A program made the position numbers and the translations under genes. The notes beneath the pieces were generated by a model. It saw nothing but the letters and a program-made list of their open reading frames with translations. It was not told the DNA's origin and made no database searches. 64,000 bases of DNA from Paramecium octaurelia (Eukaryota; Ciliophora; Oligohymenophorea; Peniculida; Parameciidae). The DNA is taken from the NCBI GenBank assembly GCA_905182995.1, contig CAJJDP010000014.1, positions 380,856 to 444,855 on the forward strand, written 5' to 3'. Numbering within the stretch: the first letter of the stretch is position 1; every line of letters begins with the position of its first letter. This document shows, in pieces, positions 36,357-48,943 of the stretch.

Positions 36357-37705
36357 TCATTTCAAAAATCCAAGATTTGATTACAATTACCCATTGACAG
36401 CATCAATGAATTGTTCTGTATTCAAATAAGTTGATCTGTCAGCCTTTGGACCATGAACAATCAAAGCCAAATCCTTGGTAAATAATCCTGATTCAATAGT
36501 TTGGATGATAGATGATTCAAGAGTTTCAGCGAATTTGATCAATTCTTAGTTCTAATCCAATCTTCCTCTGTGTCTGAGACCTAAGAAAATAATATATAAG
36601 ATGTACCTCTGGTCCAAGCATAGATACTGGCAACTGAATTAGTAGATGTTTCCTTGCCCTTTTGATGTTCTCTGTAATGTCTAGTGATAGTTCCGTGAGC
36701 AGCTTCAGATTCATAAACACCATCATTAGCAACCAATTCTGATGTCATCATACCCAAAGATCCATATCCTTAAGCAACGATATCTGATTGGACATCACCA
36801 TCGTAGTTTTTCAAAGCCAACACAAATCCTCCTGATGATTTCATCATTTAAGCAACCAAATCATCGATCAATCTATGTTCATACCATAATTTGTTGGCAT
36901 CGAAATCCTATTGTAAATATTAGATAATATACTTTTTTGTATTTAGTTTCGAATATCTCTTAGAAAATATCTTTGAAATATCCATCGTATTATTTCAAAA
37001 TAGTATTCTTTGTTCCCAACATCAATGGATATTTTCTCATCAAAGCATATTAAAATGATTGATGAGCAAAGTTAACAATAGATTCGTAGGTATTGTACAT
37101 TCCCAATCCAACACCACCTTTTCCTTTGAATTCAAAGATTGTTCGCTTAACTTATTCTCCTTATGTTGGTGTGTATATTAATTCTAATTTTCCTGGTCCT
37201 GGTAATTTAACATCTTAGCATTTATATTAATCTCCATATGAATGTCTTCCAATCACAATGGGTTATGTCCATCCTGGAACCAATCTTGGGATATTTTTAC
37301 AAATAATGGGTTCTCTGAATACGGTACCATCCAAAATAGCTCTGATTGATCCATTTGGTGATGGCCACATCTTTTTAAGTTTGAATTCTTCAACTCTTGC
37401 TTCATCTGCTGTGATTGTTGCACATTTAACACCAACCTTGTGTTTTAAGATAGCATATCCTGAATCGAAAGTAACCTTGATTTTCTAGTAAAATATCATA
37501 CCTTATCATCAGTCTTGTCTCTATGTTCCATACTCAAATCGTAATATTCTAAATTCACATTCAAATATGGCAAAACCAATCTCTCTCTGATCATCTTCCA
37601 AATGATTCTTGCTTATTCATCTCCGTCCAATTCAACTACTGTATTTTTAACATTGATCTTTCTTCCAGTCCATTTGGCTGCTGCCTTAAACACAGGTCCT
37701 GACAT
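36357..37705 (-). CDS. IDH: NADP-dependent isocitrate dehydrogenase
   Basis: 423 residues, four exons (introns 37476-37501, 36908-36932, 36581-36606). Highly conserved blocks are visible: E-L-D-G-D-E-Q-A-R-I-I-W at the N-terminus, A-T-I-T-A-D-E, then [17 protein letters not shown] (substrate Ser/Asn/Arg loop), [15 protein letters not shown] (metal Asp), and [11 protein letters not shown] (NADP-binding). It oxidatively decarboxylates isocitrate to 2-oxoglutarate, making NADPH. No mitochondrial presequence is obvious (it starts [12 protein letters not shown]), so a cytosolic or peroxisomal form is favoured. Length matches eukaryotic NADP-IDH (about 410-450). Confidence 0.97.
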
Positions 37706-38817
37706 TAAATAATAAAGATATTTTTCTTAATTTCATAAACACGTGGTCTGATATATACATTTCATTTATACATATAACCAATTATATATATTTAATTTTA
37801 TAATAACTTATCGAACAACATATCCAATCTCTCATTTCATATTCTATTTTAATATCATGATAATATAAAAATTTATTATATTGCAATTATACTACTTAAT
37901 CAAATTCCTATTTTATAATTATTATAATTTTTATGTTTTCGAGTGTTTTAAATTTAAGCCTAGGTATACCATTTACAAAAATTGTAAAGTTTCATAATAA
38001 ATGAAGTAAGCAACAAATTTATATTTGCAAGTTTATATAAAAATTACCTAACTGATACAAATCCATAAAAATAATTATTAATTATTATTCAAAAAAAGAA
38101 AGCCCCTTTGTTAATTGAGATTAAATAGCTAGATGTATTTAAATTAGAAGCATAATACATCTTGGATGACAAGAATCTAAACTTTTATCAATTCAAGTTA
38201 ATAATTATTGTCACTTAATCTGTTAATATTATTGAATGTATTCATCAAATCAACATTTTATAATATTTTTGACAAGTCTAACTTTGATAACTGTTCTTCG
38301 ATTCTATGGAAATCCAACGTAATCATAAACATCATAATATTTGTCCCTTTCGATTTCACAATAATCTCACACTATCAACCATTTAATTCAAACATTAATT
38401 TGGAGGATTATTATCTTAATAAAACAAAAGTCCGGGTTACAATTATATTAAAAGAATTAAAAAAAGTGGAAAAATAATGTAAGCATATGAAATTAAGTAA
38501 CCAAATTTTTAAAATTATTAATATTGTCTGGGGGCAATACTAATATCATATTATTAGATTGTTTCTTTTGATTTATTTTAAGTTAATTTAACAAAAATAA
38601 TTTAGTTATAAAAATGATACTATAAGATTATGGGAAAGAATTAAAAATAAGTGGTAAATATGATTTAAAGAATGTTAAGTTCTTTTTTTATTAAGAGAAT
38701 TGCTATTAAATAAATAGTTAATAATATAACTTATTGTAGTCAATTTAAATAAAGAAATGGTTAATCAATGAACTTTTAAGAGGTAGATTTGTATATGCAT
38801 AGATACAATGGCTCAGA
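37706..38817. other. AT-rich region, no supportable gene
   Basis: 1.1 kb. An open frame at 38208-38477 (plus) is possible under either code but lacks Gln-TAA/TAG coding signature and I do not support it. The region should hold the IDH promoter at its left end. Confidence 0.4.
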
Positions 38818-39364
38818 ATGAATTTCAAAGTATTTTATAGAGGTTTGATTAGAAATTCTGTGCTGTTTTATTTTGATATTAAAAATAAATTAAATATGAT
38901 TAATGACCTCCAATTAATTGCTGATTCTTAACATTTATATGATTTATATCCAACTAATAATTCGTGCCCTGTAGGAGAACTTATGGAAGCAGATTCGCCT
39001 AATAAAAGACACTATATAAGTTCATTATGTTTCTAATTAAAAAAGTACTATAAATAGAAATCATTAACATTTTAGAAAAATCAAACGAAATCAGAATAGG
39101 CCAAGCGTATTAAAAATAGAAGATAGTGGAAGAAATGTCAAAATATATTAGAATACTCCAAGTTAAAATAATTTAGAGAGGATGGAAAACGAATATCAAT
39201 GACTAACATTCCCTTTTAAAAAAGATTTGGAACTTAGTTTATTATATTTTATATACATAAAATTAATATCAATAGTATATTTTAATATATTTCAAGATTT
39301 TTTCTTAATAGTATCAAAACTTCAATTTTCCATTATAAGTATTATTATATCATAATTATTCTGA
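38818..39364 (+). CDS. Small basic protein, hypothetical
   Basis: About 174 residues if a 22-nt intron at 39275-39296 is removed. The central part looks coding: L-I-A-D-S-Q-H-L-Y-D-L-Y-P-T-N-N, then S-C-P-V-G-E-L-M-E-A-D-S-P-N-K-R, then a Lys/Arg/Gln-rich segment (S-E-Q-A-K-R-I-K-N-R-R-Q-W-K-K-C). The first 25 and last 40 codons are less convincing, so both ends are provisional; an alternative start is the ATG at 38896. It lies 108 bp before the CRAL-TRIO gene. The basic stretch might bind nucleic acid. No family recognised. Confidence 0.4.
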
Positions 39365-39472
39365 TTCTCTTTCACTGGATAAATGTTTTTTGTATCTATT
39401 TTAATAAAATGGAATTTGGTTTTTTGTATTTTGTATTTTGTTTTTAACAAATATTTATTTTAATACATTTTA

Positions 39473-40619
39473 ATGGATTTCAGTTATCTTAAACCTCCCA
39501 AATAAGCAATGTAATTAAAACATGCAGGTAATTTGGTTATTTAATTAGATGAATATATTAGGTATTATGTGGAAGGAAAATTAAAACGAAATGTGTTTTA
39601 TAATGTAGAATTTGAAGATGTTGAAGAAGAATTGATATAAAAATTAGAGGATCTTATCGCAAAAAAACAGGTTTAACTACCATTGTAGTGGGATAAATAA
39701 ACTACATTGAAGTTCTGTTATTCTGGCAATTTTGACATTGAGATGGCTTTTTAAACATTAATGAGGTATTTGAAATGGAAGGAGGATTCAGATTATCAAG
39801 TATTAACACAAGCAGGGGAAGATATCTTAGTAATATTAATTATTGAATTTTGAGAAAAAAGGGATAGTCTTTAGTTTGGGGAGAGACAAACAGTTTAGGC
39901 CATTAATTTTTATATAGGTTTCAAAAATAAGTACAAATATTGTAAAAATTTTATTAATATAATAGGAATAATTGCCACCAATACTCAATGCAATATGTGT
40001 TCTCTTGAATCATATATAAAAATTTATGTTAGTGCCTTACCATGTAGAGAAATGGAGAATTATTGTGGATTTAAATGATATCAGTATATTTAGAATGCCA
40101 CACCAAGTAATTTTGTCTATATTTTGCAGATAATCAAAAGAATTATTGATGTTACATAATCAAACTACACAGCCTCATTAGAATAATTACATCTACTCAA
40201 TCCGCCTTTCGTTTTAATGGCAGCTTGGAAATTAGTTGAAAGTTTATTTGAATAATAATTTTATAGAATTGATGCATCCAGAAACGGCAAAAAAGATACA
40301 ATTTTGTAAAGATCCAAGTTATCTTTAAGAATATATAAATGAAGATTAATTGATGCTTAAATATAAGGGAACATTACCAAATTTTACATGTTTATGGTAA
40401 ATTCAATTAAATAATTAAAGGCCAATAATCAATACATATAGAGGAATGGGAGAAAGCATTCATAGGAATATGACTGATAGTGTGTAAAAAAACTACATGA
40501 CAGAAAGTGCCTATTTGAGTATGCTTGATTCTTAATACTACTCAATTTAAACTTACAAAGAAATCGAATTGAGTAAACCTTAAATAAAAGGCTAGTGTTG
40601 CTCATGTAACATTATGTGA
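39473..40619 (+). CDS. CRAL-TRIO (Sec14-like) lipid-binding protein with CAAX-type C-terminus
   Basis: 349 residues with four introns (39830-39854, 39942-39965, 40107-40129, 40242-40266), each needed to keep the frame. The N-terminal helices include M-R-Y-L-K-W-K, typical of CRAL-TRIO-N. The lipid-binding domain shows G-R-D-K-Q-F-R-P-L-I-F-I, then V-E-K-W-R-I-I-V-D-L-N-D, N-P-P-F-V-L-M-A-A-W-K-L-V, H-P-E-T-A-K-K-I-Q-F and Y-K-G-T-L-P-N. Sec14 proteins move phosphatidylinositol and phosphatidylcholine between membranes. The protein ends G-Q-C-C-S-C-N-I-M-stop; C-N-I-M fits a CAAX farnesylation box with neighbouring Cys for palmitoylation. Stable membrane attachment would be unusual for this family. 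Confidence 0.85.
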
Positions 40620-40843
40620 TAATTAATTTGATTTTATTTATAAATAAAAACTCAAATAAATTTTATTAGTAAAGAATCAATGGTAAAATTAATTAAATAA
40701 AATAAGAAAAAAAGATATTCATTTCAATAGGGGTACTACCACTATTTAGTGAATAAATTCTAAAGAATTTCAGGACGTATCCACATATCAATTGAATTTA
40801 TATTGTTATGTTTTGCATATAATTAATAACCTCATCATCGATA

Positions 40844-42582
40844 TCAAGAGATTAACACTATTGATAGAAGGACTAGAATTTCTAGATGGCTTGAATAACT
40901 GCTGCTGGATAATAAATCACAGAACCCTGCTCTCAACTCATAACCGTCTTAACATTGTGTACAAGCATTGTATGACGAGCAAGATGTGCAATACTAATTT
41001 GATTAATAATATAATTACTCCTGGACATCCAATACAATAATTGACAGCATCATTGAGATAATACCCAGAAGGACATGAGTCAACACATTCAGTTCCTTTT
41101 CTAATTTTTGTGCAGTTTTCTTGTTCACAACCTGATCCATAATAATTTCCATAACAAGTGCATACACCTTTCATACAGAAACCTCTTTTGTTACACTAAT
41201 TTGGGCATTCATCGGCATTTTCACAAAACTATTTGTAATTCTCAGGGCAAGTGATGCTACCACTCAATCCATCAAGAGTTTTCTCTCCTCCAGAAGAGCA
41301 ATCTATGGATTTACCATTGACTGTGATAGTAAATGCGCCATCACAACTGTATTTATAACAACTGAACTTTTAAGGAGTGCCACTTGCTGCTGCAAAACCA
41401 CCAACGACACACATACTATGATAGCCAAAATCTTAAAAGGTAGCTCCATTGTCAGAATACCCAACTGAATTAGCATTTCTACAATCGAGATTAGGATCGA
41501 TTTAATAATACTTACAACTGTTGGATAAATCATCACTAGAACAAACTCCAACACCATTATGGGTTATAGCACATCCTACACTTCCTTCATCAGCACAAAA
41601 TTCTGGGAAATCAGATTCGCACATTGAATCATAGAAGCTGCATCCTTATCCTTCTCCCCATGTTAATATATCAGGTTTGTAATCAGCTAATCTATAATAT
41701 CCTGAATCTTATAATAATTGAAATGTAAAGTCTGTCAGTACAAAATCACTAACCATGTCATTTCCTGTCATCATTTCATTGTAGAATAAGGCTCTTTCCC
41801 AATGAGATCCAGCAGTTCCATCACCACCTTCTTATTCCATAGGTACTCCTTCTATATCATCACATGCGAAATGTTTCCTAGCAAAGGCTAGCACTCTAGG
41901 AGTTATGATCTTCACGACGTCCCCATCCTATATCATGCCTCCATCTGGATAGACTTCACCTGTAACTGAATCATAAAATTAGTTAAAAAGATCCTCCACA
42001 AAACCAAGTCCATGAATGATTTCATGAACAGCTGTTGCTAATTGTGATTCAAATCCAGCATTTGTTAAGGTACTCACTTAACTATAGGCCATATTCCATC
42101 CGATAGCTCCAAAGATAGGTCTTTTAGTCTTGTCATCAAAAACAACTGGAGCACAAAAGGCTAATGTACTGTCATTACTATCGTTCATTGTATTTATAAA
42201 AAAGACCTAAAAATATATTACAATTAGATACCAGGTCAGCGTCATGTTAGACAGACAACATATCAGTACCCATCTCAAAGTATTCCTTGAATTATGTTGG
42301 AGCATCTTGAGGTAATTAGATTTTATCTGAACTCCTTCTAACCAGAAGGTGTTTTGACAAAAATGTGCCACATATCGAGAAGATCTGATTCAAAAACTCT
42401 TTTGTTTGAAGATCAGCATCAGTTACATATTCAAATTTAATCCTTAAGGGCTCCCAAGTACCTGAAATATCAACTGAAGATTCTGCTAATTTTCTTTTAG
42501 TATTTTCGTTTAATCTCCTTGATTTTGGAAAGGCAGCAGTTAAGGATAGGCAAAGTAGCAGTAGAAGCGTTGACTTGTTCAT
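40844..42582 (-). CDS. Leishmanolysin-like zinc metalloprotease (peptidase M8), GPI-type
   Basis: 562 residues, introns 42207-42231 and 40994-41018 (25 nt each). A signal peptide (S-T-L-L-L-L-L-C-L-S-L-T-A-A) leads. The active site V-H-E-I-I-H-G-L-G-F (HExxHxxGF) lies at about residue 178, followed by a long insert and a third-ligand region G-S-H-W-E-R, as in M8 enzymes; a conserved Met turn, E-M-M-T-G, is present. The Cys-rich C-terminus holds an EGF-like module (C-N-K-R-G-F-C-M-K-G-V-C-T-C-Y-G-N-Y-Y-G). It ends in a hydrophobic GPI-type tail (L-E-I-L-V-L-L-S-I-V-L-I-S). Probably a secreted or surface protease; ciliates have expanded M8 families. Confidence 0.92.
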
Positions 42583-42809
42583 TAGTTTAATTTTATTAAA
42601 AGTTATTTATTAATATCATGCTTTCGTTTTTTGCAGATATAAACTTGAATAATATCACATAACAACAAATAAATTTGAATATTTAATTCCTTTATAATTA
42701 GCTTAATTATTAATAATGATTGAAATAAAATCTCGAAAATAAATTAATAATATAATTTATTCAATTTTAATTCTGATAAACAAGTTCTTGTAAATACCTG
42801 TTTAAAATA
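42583..42809. promoter_or_regulatory. Upstream region of the leishmanolysin gene
   Basis: 227 bp, very AT-rich, head-to-head between the M8 gene and a small plus-strand ORF. It should contain the M8 promoter. No specific element recognised. Confidence 0.35.
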
Positions 42810-43129
42810 ATGGTAGTGAAAATTATCTAAATTATATTAAAATTATTAACGCATTCTAAAATAGTAGGGCAGTAAACAAATCAAAATCTAGTCATCTTAC
42901 TTTAATAAAGAAATTTTTAAACTGATTATTTTGAATATATAGCTTATTTCTGTAATGAATTAGGTTACAGTAAGCAAGAGCAAACAAGAAAGTGCTATGA
43001 CCCCCCATATCCAGAAGGGTACAGATAAGGAGTGAATTTTTAAATGAATAGCCTTATTAATTATCTTGGACACCTAGTTTAGAATGCTATTCATTAACTG
43101 TTTTACAAGTTATTCATTTATATATTTGA
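42810..43129 (+). CDS. Small protein, hypothetical; core looks coding
   Basis: The stretch 42915-43030 reads T-D-Y-F-E-Y-I-A-Y-F-C-N-E-L-G, then R-K-C-Y-D-P-P-Y-P-E-G-Y-R-Q-G, which looks like conserved coding sequence. The frame is open upstream to ATG 42810 (about 35 weaker codons). Downstream, removing a possible 20-nt intron (43032-43051) gives TGA at 43127-43129, 99 residues. Without it the frame runs into the opposing gene at 43257. Start and end are therefore provisional. The two Cys and P-P-Y-P motif might belong to a small mitochondrial or cortical protein; not recognised. Confidence 0.35.
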
Positions 43130-43256
43130 TTTAAATAAATCATAGTTAATAAATTTAATAACTTTTCTTGATATATATTCTAAATATTTACAATCTTAAT
43201 AATTTAATAAATAATAATCTGATAGCTTGATTAATTTCTATATTATGTTATATTAT

Positions 43257-44801
43257 TCATTGATCAACATCCTAGTATTCTTTTTCAGGTTTCCAGTCAA
43301 CAACGTCTATTCTTGATAAATAATCTTGTTCCTATTTTTAATCATTAAATTAATTTGGCAAAGAAGTCGAAAGATCTAAAGTATGAGTATAAATCCTTAC
43401 ATTCCCCTTTGGCAATTGTATCTAAAAATACAAGGTTTTTCATATTTTTAAATATCTCATTTCTTATCATTATGCTGTCTTATTCAGTTATATCTTTAAA
43501 ATTCCCTGCAATTGATAATTGAATTAATTTCTCAAATAAATAGAATTCTCGCAATAATTATTAATCTGAGAAATCTAGTTGGTTTTGCATAATGGATAAG
43601 GACAAGAGCTTGTCTTGGTAATATTTTAAGTGGATTAGTTCAGAATTGTGAATAAAATTATAGTCTAAAGTCAATCGCTTCAATGATTCAATTTTTGGAA
43701 TATATTGCAAAGAAACTAGATTGCAGTTATTCAAACCTAAGTATATCAATGATTATAATCTAGATTAATAAGGGTAAAATACGATGATATTTAGATGCCA
43801 AAGTCACAATCCAATGTGAACTTGCAATTCTCTAAAATTAATTCGATAATTGTTGTGGATTTATTGATTTCGATAATTTTAGCAATTGTAAAAGTGGCTT
43901 CTTCATATTCAGGTTTCTCGTGTTGTTGATGACATTTGAACAGAATCTAGGCTTTTTGTTTATGCATAATATAAAATAATACCAACCATTTTTAAATATA
44001 TAATCACAAAAAAGCCTGTATTATCTAACTTATTTATTTTTAGTACTGTTCCTGAAGTAATATTATAATTTCCCAAGTAATTTTGATCTGCCAACTCTCT
44101 ACCATTCAAATATAATCTGCAGGTTTTTTCTTTGGCTGCTTCCAAAATCTTCTATTTGATTTCAAGAACGGTTGATGTGCTCTCTGTTTAGATTAAAAAA
44201 TCCTTAGGGAGCTTACTACTACGTATCCTCACCTAAATATCTTTAAAGATTACTTGCAGCTAAGATATTTCAAAATTCAGAACTAAGGGTTCTTTGTTCC
44301 AAGATATTGGTTCATTAATAATAAATACTGGAACTTAAAATACTTGTTCTTGATTAAAAATATTTATACTATCTGTAATTAATAATTGGATTGTGTTACC
44401 AATCAGTTTTAATTTGCAAAATGTCAATATGGCAATAGAGGATTCTAAATTGTAAAGATGAGACATACTTTCATCATCTTATGACAGAGCCTTGCGTATG
44501 GTTGACCAATATTTTGAATCCTTATAACTATCTTTATATGACTTTATTACTCTACCCCAAAATTAATTCTGCATCATTTCCCACTCATTCCTTGATAAAT
44601 TGGTAGTGTATTTATTAGTGCGTCTAATGCCTTTACCAGTAAATTAATTTTGAATTAGAGTGAAATGATTGGCATATTTCTGATTCACATTGACAGGATT
44701 TTCAATATCCAATAAATGTAAATATTACTAATCTATTTGGTATAATTAAGTACATCTTCTTAGTATTTCAACCCTTTACTCTTATTTGAACATACTCCCA
44801 T
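43257..44801 (-). CDS. Ubiquitin-like domain + leucine-rich-repeat protein with acylation-type N-terminus
   Basis: 479 residues in five exons (introns 44728-44753, 43952-43982, 43760-43782, 43376-43400; one is 31 nt). It starts M-G-V-C-S-N-K-S-K, a good N-myristoylation site with a palmitoylatable Cys. A ubiquitin-like fold appears mid-protein: S-T-V-L-E-I-K-Q-K-I-L-E, C-R-L-Y-L-N-G-R-E-L-A-D, and G-T-V-L-K-I. After it come leucine-rich repeats (L-I-Y-L-G-L-N-N-C-N-L, L-K-R-L-T-L-D-Y-N-F-I, L-L-S-L-S-I-M-Q-N-Q-L, L-I-Q-L-S-I-A-G-N). Tubulin cofactor E and TBCEL have LRR then UBL; here the order is reversed. A tubulin-chaperone link is only a guess. Confidence 0.75.
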
Positions 44802-44839
44802 TTTTAATAATATTTATACAGATAATGGATTAATTTATT

Positions 44840-46129
44840 TCAAAAGTCAGCTTCATTATCATCATCAAAATTCTCAATTCCATCATCTTCATCCTCTCCA
44901 TCTTCGTCGTCATCAACTTCTCCGTCTATATCATCAATATCATCTACGTCTTCTCCACCATCCTCATCCATTTATTATCTGTTAAATCCACCTTATTAAT
45001 TTCTCATAAAATCATTATTACGCTTTTCCTTATTACTTGATTATAATCGGGAATCTCCTCCCAATTGATCTAACTATTCATCATTTCCATCATCATCCCC
45101 TCTTAATTCTTTGTCTTACGCAATCTAAATCCAATCCCTCACGTCTTTAAGTTATTCATGCTTCCTCCTTTATTCCAATTCTGCCTACCTATTTTGTGCA
45201 TCTAAGACGTGCTCCAAATAAACTAGATTTCTAAATTTCTCGACATAAATCTAATTGTTTCATAAATCATATTACCTGATACAACTTCTCCAATTCGTAT
45301 TCTTATCTATCATATTCCTCCTAATAAGCAGGCTTAACACTCGTCATGCCCTTTAATCTTTTCTCTGCTTATTCTAGTTCTTTTGTTTTTCTCTTTATCT
45401 TTTCATCCAATTATTTTTGATCCCTCTCTAAATTACCTACATATTTGGACATCTCCTGAATATTTTTTTCTTGCTATTTCAATATGGTTTGGATGCAATT
45501 CTGTATTTAAGATTATTCAGATTGTGAATTTCCGCCTCTTGAGACATTAGACAAAAATTGCAAAGCTTTTTCCTATGGATTATCATAATGTTCTTACTCT
45601 TGCTACTTTGACTTCATCCTCCTTTCCTAATTAATCATACAGTCTTGTGGCCAGATCAGTAATTTCCTGAGCCAATAACTTATGACTCTTAATATTACTT
45701 AATTTCGATGGGAGGGACTTTAAACACTCATAGATATAATTACAAAATCATGAATCTCTTCCTCATCAGCAGGTGGGGATACTTAAGCCTTATACAAGAA
45801 TGTTGAAATTTTCAAAATTTCTTAAACAGCGTAAACATCAGCCATATACAATCTCTTTGGGTTTATCTTAAGCCTAGCCTTACTAACAAATAGAGTTGTT
45901 ATTTGCTTAATAAATTCTACCCTATGTCGCTAAGCTTTAATATTATTTTTACTTCCTCGTCAATATTATCAGAAATATCCGAGTTTGGATCATACTTTTA
46001 AGCCAGCCAAAAAAGAATGTCAGCCACAAGCTCAAAATTAGGCCTTCTAAAGTTTTCCATTGAAATTATCCTATGATAACCCAAAGCCCTCATTTACTCA
46101 CAGAAGTTACGAAGTTCTCTATATGACAT
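44840..46129 (-). CDS. IFT38 (CLUAP1): Intraflagellar transport protein IFT38 / CLUAP1
   Basis: 396 residues with four introns (45930-45952, 45718-45743, 45573-45597, 45251-45275). The N-terminus matches the family closely: [18 protein letters not shown], then [17 protein letters not shown], then V-E-F-I-K-Q-I and [14 protein letters not shown]. This is the calponin-like domain that binds IFT-B2 partners. A long coiled coil follows and the tail is strongly acidic ([16 protein letters not shown]), as in human CLUAP1 (413 aa). It is a core subunit of the IFT-B peripheral complex needed for building cilia. Start codon fits family length. Confidence 0.95.
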
Positions 46130-46874
46130 TAAATTATTATAATTATTTCATATTTAATTTTCAAAATCATCTATCAGATGGCAGAAGATAATATATTTGC
46201 CTAGTTAACAATTAAACTATTTTTGGAAAAAATATTGAATTTTAATTGTGAGTGTTGACCTTATCTTAATCTCAAACTTATAATTAAAATTTCAATAATG
46301 GAAAAACTAGCAACATATTTCTTAAAAGATAATATATACATTAAATGACACATTTTTTAGATGAAAATTTCTTTTAAATAATAATTATTAGATCAGTTTT
46401 AATTATATTAATTTCAATAATTCCAATAATTCCAATAAAGCTGTAAATCACTTTATAAATGATATTAGATATGTAAATTTATTATGTTCTAAATAAAATT
46501 AAATATAGGCGCAAAGGATATTTATATATCATTCAATTTTATGGATAATTATTTGTAAATAATTAATGTAATTGATATCTCTTTGATTGAATAAATTTTT
46601 AATTAGAAAAATGATAATTGATATGATTAAAAATTAATTTTTAATTCTTAATGTTCCATTAGAAGCTAAGAATTGATGGCAGGAAATTCAATCGCTAATT
46701 TAAATTAGAAGCAAATGAATTAGTAATTATAGCTAAGTACTAATCAAATACATAAAGTGTTCAGAACAAACATTCAATTCAATATGTGAACATTTACTAA
46801 GTAATTTATTATTTATTAATTATGTAACAGACATCATATATAAATTTATATTAAATAAATCGAGAACATTAGCT
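46130..46874. other. AT-rich head-to-head intergenic region
   Basis: 745 bp between the starts of IFT38 (minus) and the ankyrin gene (plus). It is among the most AT-rich DNA here, with attccaataa repeated near 46412-46440. Promoters of both genes must lie inside. No ORF or RNA gene supported. Confidence 0.45.
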
Positions 46875-48943
46875 ATGGATTAAGACAAAGACCTTCTCAC
46901 TCAATCATTGATTTTTAATATTGCTAATCATAAATAAAAAGAGCCAGATATCTTTGCTTTTGTAATTGATGGAAAGTTGACTCTTCTTGAGAGTTGGATG
47001 CATTAATTCAATAATGTTGAGGAAATCATAAATTCAAAAGATTCTGAAGGTAAAACACCTTTATTTTATGCTTGGTATTTCAATTATAATATTAAGTTAT
47101 TATAACTTCAAAAATATTGTGATGTATTTGCTTATGAAAGGAGCAGATCCATTTCTAACATCTAAATCAGGATTTACTGTATTTCATGTTTGTGCTTAAA
47201 GAGGTAATTTGGAATGTCTTCAAATACTCTTTTAAATGTTTAAACATAGATAAAATATGGCTAAATGGGAGGAATTGAAAATAACAATGAAAAAGCATCA
47301 AATCAAAAAATCAGACTCATAAAAAGGGTAATTGATAAATGCAGATAAACATTTAAAACAAGTCCAATAAAGATTCTAATAATTCCAAGCAGTTGTTAGC
47401 GAATAATATTAACAATTTTTGGATTAAAATCTACAATATTTTAGCAGAGTCAATGCTACATTAGACCAATTTCAAAGAAATGCTATACATTATGGTAGTC
47501 TATCCAAATATACTAAATGTTTTTAATGTATTAGACAATTGGCATAATTTGATTTTGAAACTTAAGGATGGGATTTATTTTATGATATTTTTATGGAAGT
47601 CTAATTGTTGGTGTAAACAACAGAAAGTAAGATTGATCCAAGACAATACAAACAATATCGTGAAACTATATGCAATTTCTTAAATTCATAACTGCTTTAA
47701 CAAAAACAAACTAATTTGATGAGCAATATTAAGAAGCTATAAAAAGATATTCTTAATTAATAAGATAGTGATGGATATGTAAAATTAAATATAATTTAAG
47801 ACACCTATGCATTTGGCCTCTTTTGCAGGGGACTTTGCAGCAATTCAATTTATGTTGTAATTGGGAGCAAATCCAAAAATAAAATGCAAACGAAAAATAA
47901 GAACTCCCTTGGAATATGCATCAAATGATTCTGTGAGAAAATACTTGATGGATCTAAATAATGCAGTTAATGAAGGAGATGATAAGAGTTTTACATTATT
48001 AGTAAATTGTGGGTAAAGAGTGAATGGAAAATCAACCATCTATGGGATAACTCCTGTGCATAAGGCAATCGAATAAACTTATAAATCATCCAATAAAACC
48101 ATGTTAAACAAAGTCTTAGAAATGGATGCTGATGTTAATGTAATAGACACTAATGGATGGACTCCATTACATCATGCTGCCTTCTATGGGGAATTATGGG
48201 CAATAACTACTTTGATAGAAAGAGGAGCATATCAATAGATCTCATCTAATAAAGGATACTATCCAATTCATGTAGCAGCTCTAAACAATTAAGCAAAGGC
48301 TGTTCAATTGCTAATAGAGACAGGAATAGCCAATTAAGAAAGTTTAGTTGATTTTCAGGATAACCAAAATTGCACTCCAATGCACTTAGCAGCCAAAAAA
48401 GGCCATGATTAAGTTGTTAAAGTGTTATTTGAAACAGGAGCAAATATTTATTCAGTTGATAAAAGAGATTGGACTCCTTTGCATTATGCATCGTTTTATC
48501 AAAATAGAAATGTGGTTCACTTATTAAGCAGGTATGATGCGGATGAAGATCGGTACTGTGCTATGAGAACAAGCAAAGGTTAAACAGCTGATTAAATGAC
48601 CACGGATTCAGAAGTGAAGTTTGCATTCAAGAGTTTAAATAAATTCTAAATTTAGCATTATGGAGTGCTGCTAGAGATGGAGACTTAGATACAGTTAGAA
48701 AATTAGTGACATTGAATCATCCGATAAATGAATAGACCTATGGAAATAAATTTACCCCTTTGATTTTGGCCACAAGAGGGAGTCATTTCCTTATTGTCAA
48801 ATACCTATTATCAGAGAATGCAGATAAAACACTCAAAGACAAATGTACTATAATTTCCTAATATAGATGGCAATAGTGCTTTGGATTATGCAGAAAAATA
48901 GGCTAATTAAAAGATTAAAGAACTGTTACAAGAATAATAATGA
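46875..48943 (+). CDS. Ankyrin-repeat protein (659 aa)
   Basis: Introns at 47075-47096, 47779-47800, 48633-48655 and 48845-48866 (22-23 nt). At least eight ankyrin units are visible, e.g. S-G-F-T-V-F-H-V-C-A-Q-R-G-N, H-L-A-S-F-A-G-D-F-A-A, N-G-W-T-P-L-H-H-A-A-F-Y-G, G-Y-Y-P-I-H-V-A-A, N-C-T-P-M-H-L-A-A-K-K-G-H, R-D-W-T-P-L-H-Y-A-S-F-Y and L-W-S-A-A-R-D-G-D-L. Between repeats 2 and 3 (about residues 150-300) sits a Gln-rich helical insert. No channel, kinase or DHHC domain follows; the protein ends L-L-Q-E-Q-Q. It is probably a protein-binding scaffold. Partners cannot be deduced. Confidence 0.88.

Noticed and set aside
38208-38477. 89-codon plus-strand ORF
   Set aside because: Hydrophobic, AT-driven composition with no Gln TAA/TAG use; probably chance.
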